From: Bacteroidota bacterium
Lineage (GTDB): Bacteria > Bacteroidota > Bacteroidia > UKL13-3
Direction of reading: 5' to 3'
NCBI GenBank assembly: GCA_027484685.1
Contig: JAIXSO010000013.1
Span: forward strand, 85,654-149,653
DNA length: 64,000 nt
Position numbers and translations under genes: made by a program. Below are positions 56,201 through 63,378 of this stretch, one piece after another; position 1 is the stretch's first letter; every line of letters begins with the position of its first letter. The notes below the pieces were generated by a model. The model saw only the letters and a program-made list of their open reading frames with translations, had not been told where the DNA came from and made no database searches.

Positions 56201-59200
56201 TGTATGTACTGGTTCAACTGCTGGCACGTTAATTTTGTCGGGTTCAAATGGAAATATCATAAGATGGGAAAGTAGCATTTCTCCATTTACATCATGGAAT
56301 GTTATTGCAAATACTTCAAACATTTTAAATCCAGGAATATTAACTCAAACTACCAGATACAGATCATTGGTGCAAAATGGCGTTTGTGGTTCAGTTTATT
56401 CTGATACAGCAACAATTATCGTTAACTCTCTTACTATTGGTGGCTCTGTAACTGGTGGTTCAACAATATGTTCAGGTTCTACAAGTGGTTTATTGCAATT
56501 ATCAGGTAACAATGGAAATGTTTTAAATTGGGAAAGTGCTGTGGCTCCTTTTAGTACTTGGACAACTATTCCTAATACTTCAAATATTTATACTTCAGGT
56601 CCCTTAACGCAAACTACTCAATTTAGAGCAGTGGTTCAAAATGGAAGTTGTGCCAATTCAACTTCATCATCTACCACAGTTAATGTAAACTCAGTAAGTA
56701 TTGGTGGAACTATTTCAGGTTCTACCTCAATATGTGCAGGTAGTTCAGGTGGAACTTTAACTTTATCAGGGCAAAATGGTACCATTACTGGATGGGAAAG
56801 AGCAACTTCGCCATTTACTAGCTGGACTGCCATTGCCAATACCACCAATACATTATCAGTTGGGGTATTAACAGACTCCACCAAATTTAGAGCAGTTGTT
56901 CAAAATGGTAGTTGTACAGCAGTTAATTCAAGTGAAGCTTCTATTGATGTAATTCCTGCCTCAGTTGCCGGAACCATAAGCGGACCAACCAATCTTTGTT
57001 TAGGCTCAAATCCTGGTAATTTGGTATTAACTGGAAATATTGGTAATATTTTAAGATGGGAAAGCGCAGTTGCTCCATTTACCACCTTTACACCAATTGC
57101 TAATACAACCAATACTTATTCGCCTGGTGCATTAACACAAACTACTCATTTTAGAGCAGTGGTTCAAAGTGGAACTTGTACATCGGCCACCACATCGAGC
57201 TTAGTAATTAATATATCAACAAGTGTAGTTGGTGGAACAGTATCTGCTCCATTTAATACGGTTTGTAATGGCATTGCACCAACTCAAAGCATTAGTTTAA
57301 ATGGTTTTTCTGGAACAGTAACCTCATGGCAATCGGCTACGGGTTCTGCACCTTATACTTGGAGTAATATTGCAGGAACTGCAAATTTAGCTAGCTTTAT
57401 TCCAACAGCAACGAGTTTAAATACTCTTTACAGAGCACTGGTTGCTAGCGGAAGTTGCGGCACGGCTGTTTCTGATTCTGTTTTGATTAATGTAAATTCT
57501 GTTTCAGTAGCTGGAACCATTTCAACCACTACCACATCTACTTGTTTAAATTCAAACGTAACTTTGACCTTAAATGGAAGTAACGGTAATATTGTGCGTT
57601 GGGAAAGTAGTTTAACACCATTTACATCATGGTCAAATTTAAACAGTACTAATAATCCTTATAATTCAAATCCAATAACAGGAGTTACTCAATTTAGAGC
57701 TGTGGTTAAAAATGGTGTTTGTCCAGAAGTAATTTCTAATCCGCAAACAGTTAATATTACCAATACCAATTCGTGGATTGGAGGAGTTAGTAACAGTTGG
57801 CATGATGCAGCCAATTGGACTTGTGGTGTTCCAAATAGTAATTCCGATGTGGTAATAGGTGGTATTACTCCATCTTTTGGACAACCTCAAATATTTACCA
57901 ATGCATTTGCTAAAAACATTGATATTTATGGAGGATTAAATCCAGTTCCATTTGGTGCTTTAACTGTTAATTCAGGTGCAAGTTTATCATTATTTGGTAA
58001 TTTAAGTTTAAATTATGGTGTAAATGGGGTAGGGGCTTTGAATGCTGCTAATGGTACCATTAATATAGCTGGTGTTAATCCGCAAACCATTAGTACACCT
58101 TTTCATGTTTCGTTGGTTAAAGCAAGTGTTCAAATTGGTAGTTTAAATATTGGTGGTTCGGGCGATAAAACTTTTGATAACATAAAAACTACCATTAATA
58201 ATTCACTTAATTTATCAAATGCAAATGTAGTTTTGAACGATACCTTAACCATTGCTTCAACTGCTAATATTATTGGAGGTAACGCTAGTTCGTATGTTAA
58301 AACTTTAGCAGGTAGGTTAATTCAAAATGGAATTGGTTTTAGTGGTAGAACAGGTTCAATTGTTTTCCCTGTAGGAACCAATAATTCGTTTAATCCCGTT
58401 GTGTTAAATAATAGTGGTACAAACGATAATTTTAGTGTAAGAATAATAGAAGGTGTTTTTGATAACTATACTGGTGAAACTGGAAATTTAATAGTAAATA
58501 ATAATGCAGTAAATAAAACATGGTTTATTAATGAACAAAATGTGGGTGGTTCAAATGCTACATTAACTTTGCAATGGAACTCATTGGATGAATTAAGTGG
58601 TTTTTCAAATGGTAATTCATACATAGCAAGAAATACAGGAAGCACTTGGTTAGCTTCTGCTGCAGGCGCTGCTGTAGGTACTAATCCATACACACGTACT
58701 TTAAATAATATCACTTCATTTACTCCTTTTGGAGTTGCTTCATCAGGAACATTACCAGTTAAATTAATTCGTTTCAACGGAGCTATAGCTAATAATATCA
58801 CCAATTTAAATTGGGCTACATCAAGCGAAATAAATAACAAAGGTTTTGAGGTACAACGTTCATTAGATGGTACAGATTTTGAAACTATTGGATTTGTAAA
58901 AGGTGTTGGAAATTCAAATGCTGTAAACAAGTATGCTTTCAACGATAATCTATCAATTAACAATCAACTACCAACTACAATCTATTATCGTTTAAAACAA
59001 ATTGATTTAGATGGCAAATACGAATATTCAAATACCATAGTTATTAAAACCAATGAAGATTTAAACTTTGGTAACGATATTTCAATTGTTCCTAATCCGT
59101 TTACCGATGGTGTTCAAATTAACTTTAGCCAACACCAAAATGCAGCAGTTAATGTTATTTTGGTTGATGCACTTGGAAGAGAAGTTTATACCAAACAAGT

Positions 59201-59327
59201 ACCATCAATTATTGGAAATAATATAATTACCATTGATAACTTAAACTTGTTACAGAATGGAATTTATTTTATACGTTTAGAAAGTAATGGAACCACTACC
59301 AAAGTAGTTAAATTGCTTAAAAACTAA
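50271..59327 (+). CDS. Giant T9SS-secreted repeat protein (3018 aa)
   Basis: Signal peptide MKKVLLLLSISIFIHNLKA. A lectin-like N-terminal part (about 20-255) is followed by one fibronectin type III domain (about 260-345: TNFTITNVTNSGMTLNWTDA, SNETGYALYRSIDGG). Long Asn/Thr/Gly-rich beta-helix-like stretches span about 350-1690; each starts with a W-x-x-x-x-W motif (GNWNNTATWSSGTIP near residue 360 and GSWDNPLTWNNNAVPSGN near 1160). An Ig-like domain covers about 1700-1790, then eight repeats of about 88 residues (1790-2500), a third WIGGVSNSWHDAANWTCGVP module, and more beta-helix. The end is a T9SS type A sorting domain: SIVPNPFTDGVQINF, VDALGREVYTKQVP and NGIYFIRLESNG ... KLLKN. Expected role: cell-surface adhesion, aggregation or gliding. 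No cleft or catalytic motif seen. Confidence 0.9.
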   Translation: MKKVLLLLSISIFIHNLKAQVNINNYVFTTSSNASLSRSNGSLIDDIDMTTGTTVVLGGSAVTNTTSTAANLNFDFYSGGQRFTNFTVTPNGWVGLGGGVAPNTLWSAAVFSGTRIAPFLGPLLNTNVPPLSSMTTSSIGRVHYKLIGTSPSRVGVIEFLRMSINSSVVDDTNTFQVRLYESNGAIEFVYGRMKITAGAPLNFNVGFKIAAGAHSVNAANNTSSTITTTTNNYTTNTFIPNIHNSSSGFQRSYLFTPNAPNPPTNFTITNVTNSGMTLNWTDASNETGYALYRSIDGGLTYTFVQQLAVNTTIFNATGLPSNTDVYWRIFSIRESLSAQQDNVATTLGSNVITSVTDGNWNNTATWSSGTIPTANDSVLISAGDTVNVNINTATCLRMLVDGALHYTGATNNLLTILTDLEVSPTGAVRSLSTLTNASTLNIGGANINSITNGSIINNGIIDLESGTNGVTLNMFGNGNATISGTPSVFKLRNLQLQKNNNVNNIVDVLTPFSVFLTTNTSTLLLNSGTLRLSCDINLTPYGSPFGSTIVGSANARLWFNHPNAVINSTTTPPGFTFTTNYTINGELRMDNGTLNVGYGNSLLTLNNSVLNINNGTINVLGGFSQNNQGTLNMSGGTINLNPVNGTNALPNTTAAFLLGATANVNITGGTISVINPQTANNNTSVNILLGGSKSFTGGTLRIGNGLGNGTAANPINTAGFGLTSQVPLWNVVIDARYDSSSGRLVRIVGDFQVANNLTIEDKSIVLPASGNIGGSLRLFNQLTLNGQIIGNFPSSANQIAGLVSFEGTTNQLISGIGTFFNVANLSINNVNGVTSTLANLGSVIRVNLFRGLLSTTSPIIVGSSLVKGTIQIGGVNETTPAGSFSLVPLANAIFPNITYVYASSSSNHITGAYNEMPAGALSASSLIISDNEGLTSNRNLTIIDTLSLGSSNLNIGNNTLNIGTSLLNTGLLQRTTGYVVMNNNGQFNRWYANSTVLDNTTNTGFPILANNQDRSVLLNSDGIPLITGGSFSVKHANISGNTDISPSVPDGFENINRISNSYWLFNSTGITVQPFFGLQVSGNMQGMGSVSSLSQLRFMKPTLSSGGTSNGTGSLNTPFISRLFTPTQVSSGVQNDTFYVGVNTASNTLTPTFIAVANGSWDNPLTWNNNAVPSGNNTVIIPSPFTVNLNTGSFLKACDSIAILAGGTLSVNNNSLSVNKNILCEGSIIQTGGSISLDGTDFAGVNISTTTGNLNVSGGSFTIGAIGGSNKKLLVNGILSISDSATLLVNGNVSISSTATFNQSGGNLIIDGNSGTAFTSTLQGVHLLEINTNNINCNNGNIMFIDPPHASLGLLTTNTLRITASSNLNAFSGNHTVIFGDGISTTIGNNNGFNVDNRRSGIVPLQNIIVNGGNTSGRWLSPSFSSGSFGLYAKGNLTINANSEVRQSNASQLVIGGNIVNNGVLTSTQTLTLGGLGYTISNQQTISGTGIFRNAITSPTAEFRTLNIDNGGTIFNFINTTFRVSFSSGFVAGQVNLGSNVLKLLAGANVTRTNGFVSNGSLELNFPIGANVARTYFFGSNNGYGPVILNFPTVSTAGDFRISLTNSDNPQISLGCINDLKSINKNWTLNNISVAPYLVNADLAYVSGDIDAGTNISGIIGKTFNGTTWSNTTLTSVSNTNTVINGFSANGTIQLGETANTTVSITIAANNTNICKGTNVTFTATATSTGTSPLYQWKKNGVNVGTNLPAYSDNNLNNNDTISCILTSSLTCALVPTVTSNSIVMSVSTLTLAGNINGSTTICAGSIAPNLNLVGSNGNVLNWESSIAPFNTWNSIANTTNTLSTGTVSQNTNYRALVQNGVCSAIYSDTAFINTNAPTIPGSVSGGNAICSGSNSGILTLAGNNGNIVNWESAVSPFTTWLPIANNSSTYTSGTLTQTTQFRAVVQNGVCPTVSSASTTVTVNNTTIAGNILGANAVCTGSTAGTLILSGSNGNIIRWESSISPFTSWNVIANTSNILNPGILTQTTRYRSLVQNGVCGSVYSDTATIIVNSLTIGGSVTGGSTICSGSTSGLLQLSGNNGNVLNWESAVAPFSTWTTIPNTSNIYTSGPLTQTTQFRAVVQNGSCANSTSSSTTVNVNSVSIGGTISGSTSICAGSSGGTLTLSGQNGTITGWERATSPFTSWTAIANTTNTLSVGVLTDSTKFRAVVQNGSCTAVNSSEASIDVIPASVAGTISGPTNLCLGSNPGNLVLTGNIGNILRWESAVAPFTTFTPIANTTNTYSPGALTQTTHFRAVVQSGTCTSATTSSLVINISTSVVGGTVSAPFNTVCNGIAPTQSISLNGFSGTVTSWQSATGSAPYTWSNIAGTANLASFIPTATSLNTLYRALVASGSCGTAVSDSVLINVNSVSVAGTISTTTTSTCLNSNVTLTLNGSNGNIVRWESSLTPFTSWSNLNSTNNPYNSNPITGVTQFRAVVKNGVCPEVISNPQTVNITNTNSWIGGVSNSWHDAANWTCGVPNSNSDVVIGGITPSFGQPQIFTNAFAKNIDIYGGLNPVPFGALTVNSGASLSLFGNLSLNYGVNGVGALNAANGTINIAGVNPQTISTPFHVSLVKASVQIGSLNIGGSGDKTFDNIKTTINNSLNLSNANVVLNDTLTIASTANIIGGNASSYVKTLAGRLIQNGIGFSGRTGSIVFPVGTNNSFNPVVLNNSGTNDNFSVRIIEGVFDNYTGETGNLIVNNNAVNKTWFINEQNVGGSNATLTLQWNSLDELSGFSNGNSYIARNTGSTWLASAAGAAVGTNPYTRTLNNITSFTPFGVASSGTLPVKLIRFNGAIANNITNLNWATSSEINNKGFEVQRSLDGTDFETIGFVKGVGNSNAVNKYAFNDNLSINNQLPTTIYYRLKQIDLDGKYEYSNTIVIKTNEDLNFGNDISIVPNPFTDGVQINFSQHQNAAVNVILVDALGREVYTKQVPSIIGNNIITIDNLNLLQNGIYFIRLESNGTTTKVVKLLKN
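55636..57770 (+). repeat. Eight in-frame repeats of about 264 bases
   Basis: Each unit encodes about 88 residues with the pattern AGTISG...ICSGS...LTLSGNNGNI..WESA..PFT.W..IANT...TLTQTTQFRAVVQNGxC. Each has two Cys, one in ICSG and one in NGxC, so each unit may hold a disulfide. Unit 7 is the most divergent (about 93 residues). They lie inside the giant T9SS protein gene. Confidence 0.85.
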
Positions 59328-59341
59328 AATAACTTACTTTC

Positions 59342-59382
59342 CAAAAAGCCCTGCTGTAAATTTTATAGCAGGGCTTTTTTGT
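59342..59382. terminator. Hairpin terminator of the giant gene
   Basis: Stem AGCCCTGCT with AGCAGGGCT, A-tract before and T-tract after. Shared with the convergent gene at 59404. Confidence 0.87.
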
Positions 59383-59403
59383 GTAATTTGGTTTTTAAAA
59401 ATG

Positions 59404-59901
59404 CTATTGATTAAGGCTAGCTTTTATTTCATCAAAGTTGGTTGAGTTACAAAAGCCAAGTAGTTTTTGTGCTTTGGCTATGTTAAAGAACTTTTCATCC
59501 ATTTTATACAATGTATCAAATACATCAGGCAAAGACGTGTCAAATGTAAAGACACAGAGATGTTTGTGTCCTGCACTAATTGAATTTAGAGGAAGCCAAG
59601 CCTCGAAAATACTTTGAGAGAGTTGATAGTTAATTTTTATAAACTCATTTGGATTGTGTAAATTGAATATAACATCAAAATTTTTAGGTATTTCAAAGTT
59701 GGCAGAAGCATATAATGTAAATACCGCTATTTCGTTTTCTTTTCTAGTCCAATTAATAAATTTATAGTAGGCTTCACCTTTTTGTACATCATTGCAGCGT
59801 TTTATACATTCATGCTGCCAAATTTTTATAGCATTGTCCGAAAAATAGCATTCGGCAAATAAATACTTTTCGTTTGGTTTACATTGTTCTATTGAATCCA
59901 T
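59404..59901 (-). CDS. Cytoplasmic protein of unknown function (165 aa)
   Basis: From the ATG at 59901 (the TTG at 59949 adds an unlikely leader). No signal or membrane segment. Sequence: an acidic N-terminus with several Cys (YLFAECYFSDNAIKIWQHEC, IKRCNDVQKGEAY), a beta-rich middle (EIAVFTLYASANFEIPKNF) and a helical end (FFNIAKAQKLLGFCNSTNFD). I do not recognise it. Its strand and closeness to the next genes suggest it belongs to the unknown cluster at 59404-61926. Confidence 0.6.
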   Translation of the reverse strand: MDSIEQCKPNEKYLFAECYFSDNAIKIWQHECIKRCNDVQKGEAYYKFINWTRKENEIAVFTLYASANFEIPKNFDVIFNLHNPNEFIKINYQLSQSIFEAWLPLNSISAGHKHLCVFTFDTSLPDVFDTLYKMDEKFFNIAKAQKLLGFCNSTNFDEIKASLNQ

Positions 59902-59973
59902 TTGTCTGTAAAATAGGTTGCAATAATTAAAGATAAAATGAGATTTCAATTTAAATTTTTCAGTTACAATATA

Positions 59974-60444
59974 TCAATTGAACTTCTTTTCAAATGTCTC
60001 TGTGTAATCTTTATTCGAAATTTTTTTTAGTTTTTTAGATAAATATTTGTCAAAGTCGTCTTTCTTTTTGTCACTCCAAGAAACATTTATAGTTGTGGAA
60101 GTTTTTCCATTGTTGAACAGAAAATCAATTTCTAGCGTTTTAAAATTTCCTCCAGAATACTCGTGTAACTTGTATCCAAATACATCACTCCATTTAACAT
60201 TAAATGCTGGGTTGTATGATTCAATACCTTCTTCATTAAATAGAATAATTATTTTTCTTTGTAAACCATTACTTATATAAATGTAAGCAAAAAAACCTAA
60301 AAATATTGTCATCATTACCGTGAAAATTAGAAACTTATACTGTTCTGTGTCAATAGCAATGTAGTCCATTAATATCGCAGGACAAATAAGCATAAGACCA
60401 AGGAATACATTTTCTCCTCTTGTATATCGAACTATAAAATCCAT
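59974..60444 (-). CDS. Small membrane protein of unknown function
   Basis: 156 residues from the ATG at 60444; an ATG at 60507 would overlap the upstream gene by 38 bases. Two hydrophobic helices lie near residues 12-30 and 37-58 (LIFTVMMTIFLGFFAYIYIS). A soluble domain follows (IILFNEEGIESYNPAFNVKW, FKTLEIDFLFNNGKTSTTIN), with a form like the PH-like or YcxB-type soluble parts seen in small membrane proteins. The C-terminus is Lys-rich. Not recognised with confidence. Confidence 0.55.
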   Translation of the reverse strand: MDFIVRYTRGENVFLGLMLICPAILMDYIAIDTEQYKFLIFTVMMTIFLGFFAYIYISNGLQRKIIILFNEEGIESYNPAFNVKWSDVFGYKLHEYSGGNFKTLEIDFLFNNGKTSTTINVSWSDKKKDDFDKYLSKKLKKISNKDYTETFEKKFN

Positions 60445-60469
60445 CTTCTGTTTTTGGTTAAATGAATAT

Positions 60470-61246
60470 TTACTCCCACCATTTTTCTGCTTCTTTATAC
60501 TTTGCATTTAATACTCCAGGTGTATCACTATTTGTTAACCATGCTAAATAATAACTTTCCCAGCCATGTTTAATGTATTTTGAGTTAATTGTAAATTCTC
60601 CTGCGCCAATATCTAAATCGCCACAATCAGGAATTCTAAACTCGCCCCAATTACATTTTTCAATGTTTTTTGTCTTAATATTTTTGAAGGTTCCTATAAA
60701 TTGATTGTTGCAAAAGCCATCAGCAGCAAACATCAAAGCATCGTATCTTATGATGCCCATTTTATCAATTAAAAAGTTTGTTTCTAGGTTTCCAATTATT
60801 TCTCCAGTTTTAGCTTTATTATGAAAAGTAGTTATTACTATTTTACTATGAGTAAAACCTTGTGTATAATTAGCAACTTCCTTGTTTTTATAAACTCGTG
60901 CGCTAGTTAAAGTTATTGTTCCACTAAAGTTATGGATTATATTATTGATTTTGGTTTTACCTTTTACCAAGTATTGGTTTGGTATTTTGGTATTCTTTTT
61001 CACTGTGGTAAAGTGAATATAAAATCGTTGGTAATTATTGCCAATAAAACCCAATATTTCTTCACGCTTTAATTTTACAGTTTCATTATCTTCAGTTAGT
61101 AAACTATCCGATTTAAAAATTGTAGAAAGATTATATTGTTTTATTTGGTTAAAGAAAATAACAGTTAAAGTATCGTTTTGAGCAGCTAAATTATTGATGA
61201 ATAAAATAACATGGAATAAGATTACAATACATTTTTTCATACTCAT
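60470..61246 (-). CDS. Secreted protein of unknown function (258 aa)
   Basis: Signal peptide MKKCIVILFHVILFINNLAA (ATG at 61246 or 61240). The mature protein is Lys/Asn-rich with many beta strands: TLTVIFFNQIKQYNLSTIFK, KIPNQYLVKGKTKINNI, TGEIIGNLETNFLIDKMGII. A Cys pair lies near residues 180-208 (GFCNNQF, KCNWGEFRIPDCG). I do not recognise the family. Its ATG overlaps the previous gene's stop (ATGA), so these two are translationally coupled. Confidence 0.6.
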   Translation of the reverse strand: MSMKKCIVILFHVILFINNLAAQNDTLTVIFFNQIKQYNLSTIFKSDSLLTEDNETVKLKREEILGFIGNNYQRFYIHFTTVKKNTKIPNQYLVKGKTKINNIIHNFSGTITLTSARVYKNKEVANYTQGFTHSKIVITTFHNKAKTGEIIGNLETNFLIDKMGIIRYDALMFAADGFCNNQFIGTFKNIKTKNIEKCNWGEFRIPDCGDLDIGAGEFTINSKYIKHGWESYYLAWLTNSDTPGVLNAKYKEAEKWWE

Positions 61247-61926
61247 AACAATTGTTTTTTATAGATATAAAATTTCTTTTTAAATATTTGATAACCCTTA
61301 ACCGAATACATTTTTGATTTTTTGTAAATCATTTTATCAGCCAATGGCTCATAGTCAAACCACTTCGTATAATGTATTTTTATATTTAAATAGTTTATAG
61401 TCTGATATGTAATTTGTTTATGATTAACAAATAATTGAGTGGTAATATCTTTACTTTTTAAATGTATTGGAATTTTAAAATCCAATAATTTGTCAGTCGG
61501 AAGCGAATCAATGGTAACAACTATTTTATTATTTATTGAAAAATGAAAAGACATTTTTCTTTTTAAATTAGAACGTTTTACTATACTGAAATAAAAGGTA
61601 TCTACTATTTCTTCTTTTGGAATGCTATCAAAAAAATCGTCAAGTTTTAAATAGCTACTATCGTAATATTCGTCTTTAATTTTTGAATGAAAAATTATAG
61701 TATCTCCCTTTAGTTCATATAATCCTGAATCAATGGTTGTATAAATGCAAGAAGAAGAAAATGAACGGTATTCAAAATTTTTATTGAACTTAATATTGAA
61801 ACTGCCTAGGCTAGGAGGCTTGTTCTCAAATATACCTTCTATACTTTTTTGAGCAAATGCATTTATTGAACTCAATAACATTATTTGCACAATTAAATAT
61901 AATTTTAAAATACGGTATTTAGCCAT
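61243..61926 (-). CDS. Secreted protein of unknown function (227 aa)
   Basis: Signal peptide MAKYRILKLYLIVQIMLLSS then INAFA. The mature part is beta-rich and Ser/Lys-rich: SLGSFNIKFNKNFEYRSFSS, SCIYTTIDSGLYELKGDTII. The beginning (GIFENKPPSLGSFNIKF ... GLYELKGDTIIFHS) recalls lipocalin-like or DUF-type small domains that test a structural value in many Bacteroidota, but I cannot name it. First of an overlapping pair with the gene at 60470. Confidence 0.55.
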   Translation of the reverse strand: MAKYRILKLYLIVQIMLLSSINAFAQKSIEGIFENKPPSLGSFNIKFNKNFEYRSFSSSCIYTTIDSGLYELKGDTIIFHSKIKDEYYDSSYLKLDDFFDSIPKEEIVDTFYFSIVKRSNLKRKMSFHFSINNKIVVTIDSLPTDKLLDFKIPIHLKSKDITTQLFVNHKQITYQTINYLNIKIHYTKWFDYEPLADKMIYKKSKMYSVKGYQIFKKKFYIYKKQLL

Positions 61927-61998
61927 TATTACTAAGTTTTATTTCAATAAAACATAAACAAACATATTTAAAAATTTATCAATTTAAAACTAAATCAT

Positions 61999-62487
61999 TC
62001 ACCCCAATTGCTCTAAAAATTCAAGGTATGTTTTACCTCTGCTTTCGGCAAAAAAATCGAGTAATAACATAAAGCTAGCCTGAATGGCTAATCCAAGCCC
62101 AACGCCTTTCCATAATACGTTTGGTTCAAAATAGAAAAACATAATTATTCCTGCTAATAATAAAATAATTTCTATCCAACGGTAAATAACAAAGTTTTTC
62201 ATTATCACTTCCATTCTTGGAATTTCTTCAGCATTAATTTTTGATTTTTCACGTTCTACGATATTGTTTACCCTTAGTATATCTTTAGGACTTCTAAAAT
62301 AAACGGAGGTTCCAACCACTATTTGTATGATGGCTACTGCTATTAATGGATAAGCCATTCCTGTGTAAAATGGGATTTTAACTTTAACTAAAAAGTAAGC
62401 TGCAAATAAAATGGCAAAAATGCCAACCAATACAAATAATAAGCTTTCGTATTTTTCGGCATTGAAATATTTTGAGATTTGTTCCAT
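61999..62487 (-). CDS. Four-helix membrane protein of unknown function
   Basis: 162 residues with four membrane helices (about 17-36, 42-62, 104-120 and 124-143; SLLFVLVGIFAILFAAYFL, VIYRWIEIILLLAGIIMFF). The cytoplasmic loop between helices 2 and 3 is charged (SPKDILRVNNIVEREKSKIN). I do not recognise the family. It begins 2 bases after the SDR gene, so the pair is one transcript controlled from the MerR/SDR intergenic region. Confidence 0.65.
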   Translation of the reverse strand: MEQISKYFNAEKYESLLFVLVGIFAILFAAYFLVKVKIPFYTGMAYPLIAVAIIQIVVGTSVYFRSPKDILRVNNIVEREKSKINAEEIPRMEVIMKNFVIYRWIEIILLLAGIIMFFYFEPNVLWKGVGLGLAIQASFMLLLDFFAESRGKTYLEFLEQLG

Positions 62488-62489
62488 GT

Positions 62490-63269
62490 TTATTTTGATT
62501 TATCTTGAATTTTTCGAGTTAGTTTAACCACAATTGTTCTTGGCACAAATCTTACAGAATTTGCCATTATCCAATTCATTAGACCGTGAATGGCAACCGT
62601 TTTACCTTTCATCATGGAGGCATAACCATATTCAGCTACTTCTTTTGAGGTAGGCAGTTTTTTGCCCTTTACCAAATTACTTTCTTCCATTGCTGCAGCC
62701 GCTTGAAATCCACTTTCGGTTGCACCTGGGCATAAGGTGGTAATGGTTACACCTTTATCACTTACTTCATTGTTAACAGCTTCCGAAAAACTTAATACAT
62801 AAGCTTTCGTTGCATAATATACCGCCATGGTTGGTCCAGATTGGAAAGCCGCAGTAGAAGCAACATTCATTATTTTACCACTTTTTCTTTTTACCATATC
62901 CTGCAAATAAAGTTTGGTAAATTGTGTTAAAGTAGTAATGTTTAAATTGATCATTTGCAATTCTTTATTCCATTCTGTTTCTACAAACATACCAAAGTCA
63001 CCAAACCCTGCATTGTTTATCAAATAATCAATTTGAATATTTTGTTTGGTGGTTTCGTCATAAACTTCTTGGGCTGAATTAATGGCTGAAAGGTCTTTGC
63101 CTATTGTGTAAACAGAAACTTTATATTGACTTTCTAATTCTGTTTTTAGTTCGTCTAATTTTGATTTGTTTCTTGCCACCAAAACCAAGTTTCCTCCTTT
63201 TGATGCGTGAACTTTTGCTAATTCTAATCCAATTCCATTGGATGCTCCTGTTATTAATGCTGTTGCCAT
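62490..63269 (-). CDS. Short-chain dehydrogenase/reductase (SDR)
   Basis: 259 residues. Classical SDR signature: ALITGASNGIGLELAKVHAS (TGxxxGIG nucleotide site), LINNAGFGDFG (NNAG), NVASTAAFQSGPTMAVYYATK with Ser143-type serine, Tyr and Lys (YxxxK as YYATK), and TLCPGATESGF. Predicted NAD(P)H-dependent oxidoreductase; the substrate is not evident. Many relatives are annotated as acyl-CoA or fatty-aldehyde reductases. It heads a two-gene unit with the membrane protein at 61999. It is divergent from a MerR regulator gene and probably controlled by it. Confidence 0.9.
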   Translation of the reverse strand: MATALITGASNGIGLELAKVHASKGGNLVLVARNKSKLDELKTELESQYKVSVYTIGKDLSAINSAQEVYDETTKQNIQIDYLINNAGFGDFGMFVETEWNKELQMINLNITTLTQFTKLYLQDMVKRKSGKIMNVASTAAFQSGPTMAVYYATKAYVLSFSEAVNNEVSDKGVTITTLCPGATESGFQAAAAMEESNLVKGKKLPTSKEVAEYGYASMMKGKTVAIHGLMNWIMANSVRFVPRTIVVKLTRKIQDKSK

Positions 63270-63293
63270 TTTATTTCAATGTAATAATTTCTG

Positions 63294-63324
63294 CAAAAGT
63301 ATTTATAAAAATAAAACCTACAAC
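63294..63324 (-). promoter_or_regulatory. Promoter of the SDR operon
   Basis: Minus strand: GTTG (63324-63321), 19 bases, TACTTTTG (63301-63294), an exact -7 match and a near -33 match. The MerR palindrome is just upstream. Confidence 0.6.
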
Positions 63325-63329
63325 ATTAG

Positions 63330-63344
63330 AGTATAGTCTATACT
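63330..63344. promoter_or_regulatory. Palindromic operator for the MerR regulator
   Basis: Perfect 15-base palindrome AGTATAGTCTATACT (AGTATAG, centre T, CTATACT). It is centred between the divergent SDR and MerR promoters. It overlaps the -33 element of merR and is a few bases upstream of that of the SDR operon. MerR proteins bind dyads of this size, so binding here is a natural inference. Confidence 0.65.
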
Positions 63345-63374
63345 TGTAATTTAGTTTTCCACATGCTACTTTTG
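63343..63374 (+). promoter_or_regulatory. Promoter of the MerR-family gene
   Basis: CTTG (63343-63346), 20 bases, TACTTTTG (63367-63374), followed after 4 bases by the ATG at 63379. Transcription would begin at or just before the ATG, so the mRNA may be leaderless. Confidence 0.55.
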
Positions 63375-63378
63375 CGCC

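Noticed and set aside
51485..58963. A dozen minus-strand ORFs of 70-165 codons inside the giant T9SS gene
   Set aside because: They are antisense shadows of an Asn/Thr/Gly-rich gene: the codons AAT, ACT, GGT give long open frames on the other strand with hydrophobic, unreal sequence.
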